This document shows, piece by piece, positions 61,135 through 64,000 of a stretch of 64,000 nucleotides of DNA. The translations under genes and the position numbers were made by a program. The stretch is from contig OX637334.1 in the NCBI GenBank assembly GCA_951799405.1, positions 3,410,001-3,474,000 of the forward strand, in the 5' to 3' direction. The stretch comes from Agapetus fuscipes. Its lineage: Eukaryota > Arthropoda > Insecta > Trichoptera > Glossosomatidae. Numbering within the stretch: position 1 is the stretch's first letter; every line of letters starts with the position of its first letter. Below the pieces are notes generated by a model that searched no databases, was not told the DNA's origin, and saw only the letters and a program-made list of their open reading frames with translations.

Positions 61135-61393
61135 TTCGACACCTTAAAGGTAAAACGGAATAAGTGGTCATTCACTGATTTGAAAAATCGTGAATAAACA
61201 TTTTATTGGGTGAATCTTCTCATAATAAGTAAACTAATTATAAGACAGTGTTTTGAACTGAACTACAGGATTTCCACACTGTAATGGTGTTTTCTCTCGT
61301 AGAAAATAGGGAAAAGGGGAATTTATCTGAGAAACCCATGTTAGCTTAATAATTCACTTATTCAGTAACTAAATAAAACCTTTAAGGTATCGA
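61135..61393. mobile_element. MITE-I copy 2
   Basis: TCGACACCTTAAAGGTAAAAC and AAACCTTTAAGGTATCGAT are inverted ends; the interior matches 56611-56870. Confidence 0.78.
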
Positions 61394-61417
61394 TTTGTTT
61401 TAAAGCTTTTGAATGGC

Positions 61418-61562
61418 ATTGTAATCATTTTTCAGATTTTGGGGCGGGGCTTGCCACTTCAGGAATTTCCGGTTGTAGGCAACTCGAAGGAGTATTATGA
61501 GTAGTTGTTAAAGTAATAATTAACTAAAATATAACTTAACTTGAAAATACCGGGCCTTAGTT
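61418..61562. repeat. Family H repeat
   Basis: ATGGCATTGTAATCATTTTTC ... GGGCGGGGCTTGCCACTTC ... AACTTGAAAATACCGGGCC. A further partial copy at 61610-61680 and 62160-62240 is split by the LINE below. Confidence 0.65.
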
Positions 61563-61679
61563 ATCTGAGTCGTGGTCTGCAGGCATACTTATATATCACT
61601 TGACTACGCGGAAGTGCTTACTTCTTACTTTCGGTTTCAGTTAACTCGAACTGGAGTATTTTGAGTGATAGTTAAAGTA

Positions 61680-62150
61680 ATGAAAATGAAATGAAATGAA
61701 AATGAAATGAAATAAAATTTATTCCTTCAAAAAAACAAATGTAATGAAGGAATTACACTGTCTCACTAGATCTGTGATCTGTTCTGAGACAGTGGAATCC
61801 GCATCTCAACAAATCACAAGAGAGAAAAAAAGGGTATAATTAGATTGACTACTTATATATATTAAATAGTGCGAAAGTTGATTTCTGTCTCCCAGTTTTC
61901 TTCAGCCATTCTATCACAATTCTTCCCAGATTTGTACCCTCTCGGGATATGTATTTTTCTATTTTAGGTAGAACATGATTGTATATCCTCGGTGCCAGGA
62001 AGCAATAATATCTTTGTGCAAAGCTTGTTGTCAATCCTGGAGGCCGAAGTTGCTGTCTGTTCCTAGTATTGTGTGCAAGTACGTAGTTGGGTTGATAAGG
62101 GGCTGTGTTGTGATATAAATGCAGTATGATTCTTTTTATATATAATTGTC
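61680..62150 (-). pseudogene. LINE C-terminus with (ATTTC)n tail
   Basis: The minus frame ending at 61849 reads TTSFAQRYYCFLAPRIYNHV then LPKIEKYI and stops at 61849. The APRxYNxLPxxI pattern is usual near the end of Jockey/CR1-type proteins. On the minus strand the 3' side ends in ATTTCATTTC repeats (61682-61712), as a LINE tail. It splits a family H repeat. Confidence 0.65.
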
Positions 62151-62500
62151 TTTAATCAGGTACTCCCGTTTCAGAAAATAGTTTTTCTGTTAATAGTTAA
62201 CTACATAAAATATAACTGAACTTGAAAATACCGGGCCTTTGAATACAAAAGCTCCGCACATTGAGCTCTTGGCCGGACTGTGCTAAATGAAACACATCGG
62301 CAAAGCGTTGCTACAGCGTTTGTTTATAAGACTCTCGGTTCCCATACACCACCTCGTCCAGCATGTGTGCGCGGGTACATGCACGTACAGGTAGGTGCAT
62401 GTGTTCGTTTCACATCACGGGCCGCGTTGTCTTGCCTGACACTTGTTGTGGCAGGCTCCTCTGCAGATATTAATGTTAAGTGATTTTAATTAGGTTTGTT
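62151..62500. other. No gene; family H remainder
   Basis: 62190-62240 is the right part of a family H copy; nothing else. Confidence 0.4.
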
Positions 62501-62503
62501 CAC

Positions 62504-62716
62504 ATGGACGTCAGACCCTCGTTACGCTCTCTCTCTCTGCTGGTGATGCTGATGATGGTGGTGGGAATGCGAAGGCTGGGCACACCATGCCGACCCTGTA
62601 ACCTCCCACCTCAGGTAATCACACCCTGCGCACCAGCAGGTGATGCGGCAGGCAGGCAGCAGCTCTCTCAGCTGCACAACTCCTCTGTAAAACATGGGAA
62701 TACTATAATAATCTGA
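62504..62716 (+). CDS. Hypothetical short ORF with signal-peptide-like start
   Basis: 70 codons from an ATG: MDVRPSLRSLSLLVMLMMVV (basic n-region plus hydrophobic core), then a Cys/Pro-rich stretch GTPCRPCNLPPQ. CTCAG|GTAATC at 62612-62622 could be a splice donor. No homology recognised. The GATGATG-type repetition in the hydrophobic part makes chance likely. Confidence 0.2.
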   Translation: MDVRPSLRSLSLLVMLMMVVGMRRLGTPCRPCNLPPQVITPCAPAGDAAGRQQLSQLHNSSVKHGNTIII

Positions 62717-62854
62717 GTTTTAAAGATATGTTACATTTAAGATTCATCTTAAATGCATTTCCACAAGCAGACACGTATAATCGAGGTGGCATTGGCAAAG
62801 TGAACCATTTTACAGTATGGGGGGTCAGCCTCATACCAACCTATGAGTCATGGA
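62708..62854 (-). mobile_element. SINE-C copy with internal deletion
   Basis: AATCTGAGTTTTAAAGATATG to AAGCAGACACGTATAAT, then GGCATTGGCAAAGTGAACC to CATACCAACCTATGAGTCA; ~90 bp missing. Confidence 0.78.
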
Positions 62855-62864
62855 AACGGACATT

Positions 62865-63130
62865 AACTCAAACTACTTTCTTCGTCAGTCTTTCATCACT
62901 CATTCTCTCCGTATATCCAAACCGCCTAAACAAGCTTCTTTTAATCTTCACTTTCACACTTTCTCTTACCCCACATTCTTCTCTCACAAAATCATTCCTC
63001 ACCCTATCACTCTGTCTTTTTCCAAACATAATTCTTCGATAGTCCATTTCCACTGTATGGATTTCCACCGTCCAGGCTTGACTTCCCTACATCAGAGTGG
63101 GAACAGCCAGTCAAGCATTTTTTTAACTCG
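62865..63130 (-). pseudogene. LINE-F-like coding fragment
   Basis: The minus frame reads KVKIKRSLFRRFGYTERMSD, then ERLTKKV, the segment just upstream of the C-terminus of LINE-F (ERMNDDRLTKYV at 23.24 kb). Confidence 0.6.
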
Positions 63131-63434
63131 TGCCTGAATATATCTTACAGTGCAGTTTATAACCTGCTCAGTGGGAGTGACTCTACTAGATATGAATACT
63201 TCTTCTTCTTGATTTTGACTGCTGGTCTGTTTACTCTACGCTGTCTCTCTTTTGTGGTGGGAATTCTAGTATTTTCATAATTTGCATAGAATTCCGGGAG
63301 GACGTCTGCCAGATGATTTTTCGTGTACCTGTGCCGATATATTGTTACGAATGTATAGGTTCTTGCCTGCTTGTTTTTGTGATTATGTGCCTAGGCGTGC
63401 TTACATGCTGCGTATGTGTGTGTAGATGTCAGAC
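63131..63434. other. No recognised feature
   Basis: An open frame at 63313-63552 starts with a hydrophobic Cys-rich stretch but runs into a LINE remnant; judged accidental. Confidence 0.35.
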
Positions 63435-63439
63435 AAGTA

Positions 63440-63600
63440 TGAAGGAGCTGCATCATTTACAGCTTTGTAAGCCATCAGACAAACACGGTAGATCACCCTT
63501 TACGGAAAACGAAGCCAATGCATTTTCCTTAACAATAGAGGAATGTAAGTAAATTTTGAAATCCCGAATATGAGTCTTGCTGCCATTTGTGAGAGTCAGA
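63440..63600 (-). pseudogene. LINE-L fragment
   Basis: AAGCCATCAGACAAACACGG, GATCACCCTTTACGGAAAACG and CCGAATATGAGTCTTG parallel 12955-13075, the LINE-L C-terminal remnant, in the same orientation. Confidence 0.6.
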
Positions 63601-64000
63601 AACCATCCATCCGTTATACATGCCCTCACCAATATCTTCTGCGTTGGCTATATGGTTTGTAATTACTAATTAGTATTATTTCCACCATTACTCATGCCTC
63701 CTGTAGCAGAAAAAACTGCAAGGCTTACAGTATCATTGAACGTTTCGGATGACTGTGTGTGCATTGAAAATACTTCTCAAATGTGACAGCATCTGTTTAA
63801 CTTATATAGCACACACTCGTACTTATATCATCCAGTTAGTTGCATTGCACTGAGCATTGAGTTCACCTCATGTCACGTTGCATTTTGCTAGCTTGTGTAT
63901 CCGCCATGGTGAGTCCTCTTCGAGTCGCTGCTCTGCGTGTCCTTGCGGTTCCTTAGGCCGCGTCAGAGGCGAAGATCTAAGCCCTACATCCACTTAACTG
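63601..64000. other. No recognised feature
   Basis: Nothing recognised up to the window end. Confidence 0.35.

Overview
The window is a repeat-dense stretch of eukaryotic, almost certainly arthropod (possibly insect) nuclear DNA. The evidence is GT/AG introns with metazoan splice sites, an R1-clade non-LTR retrotransposon, several other LINE families, tRNA-derived SINEs and many MITEs. The only host gene I can support is three internal exons (+) at 22308-22345, 27921-28008 and 31825-31895. They join in frame and read like the N-terminal half of the phosphatase domain of DUSP11/PIR1 (RNA 5'-triphosphatase / dual-specificity phosphatase). I saw neither its first exon nor the exon with the catalytic Cys-Arg loop, so most of the window would be intron of this gene or flanking DNA.

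Major mobile elements: (1) a complete-looking 5.95 kb R1-clade element on the minus strand (14440-20392). It has two intact ORFs joined by a TAATG stop-start overlap and 16-bp target duplications. (2) A 5'-truncated Jockey/CR1-type LINE (40054-42413) with an uninterrupted 680-codon reverse transcriptase. (3) A PIF/Harbinger-like DNA element (42426-44078) with a TAA target duplication. (4) Two 647-bp solo LTRs with perfect 4-bp target duplications (11282-11928, 23905-24551) and a diverged relative (34098-34638).

The background is built from families I named from repeated copies in the window. SINE-A and SINE-B have tRNA-like heads with A and B boxes. SINE-C is about 245 bp with a (GATTA)n-type tail. 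MITE-D has TIRs and 4-bp duplications. MITE-E and MITE-J have TA duplications. MITE-G, K, L, I, N and P are inverted-repeat elements. FB-M is a foldback repeat. LINE-F, G, L and Q are pieces of LINE C-terminal coding sequence or 3' ends. Many sit inside one another: 5.1-5.6, 10.9-12.0, 21.2-21.9, 29.9-31.6, 37.9-44.1, 46.6-47.0, 49.8-51.0, 52.4-52.9, 54.2-55.0 and 56.5-57.2 kb. These nests give a relative order of insertion.

Tandem arrays: a 7-bp repeat (3.35 kb), a ~32-bp minisatellite (7.0-7.8 kb), (CA)n (9.84 kb), a 50-bp repeat (36.2-36.7 kb), and 30-bp and ~141-bp repeats (48.4-49.4 kb). A 5S rRNA-derived copy lies at 59938-60055 (-). No prokaryotic-type feature, CRISPR array or free-standing tRNA gene was found. 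Fragment limits were judged by eye and are good to about 5-10 bp unless a target duplication fixes them.
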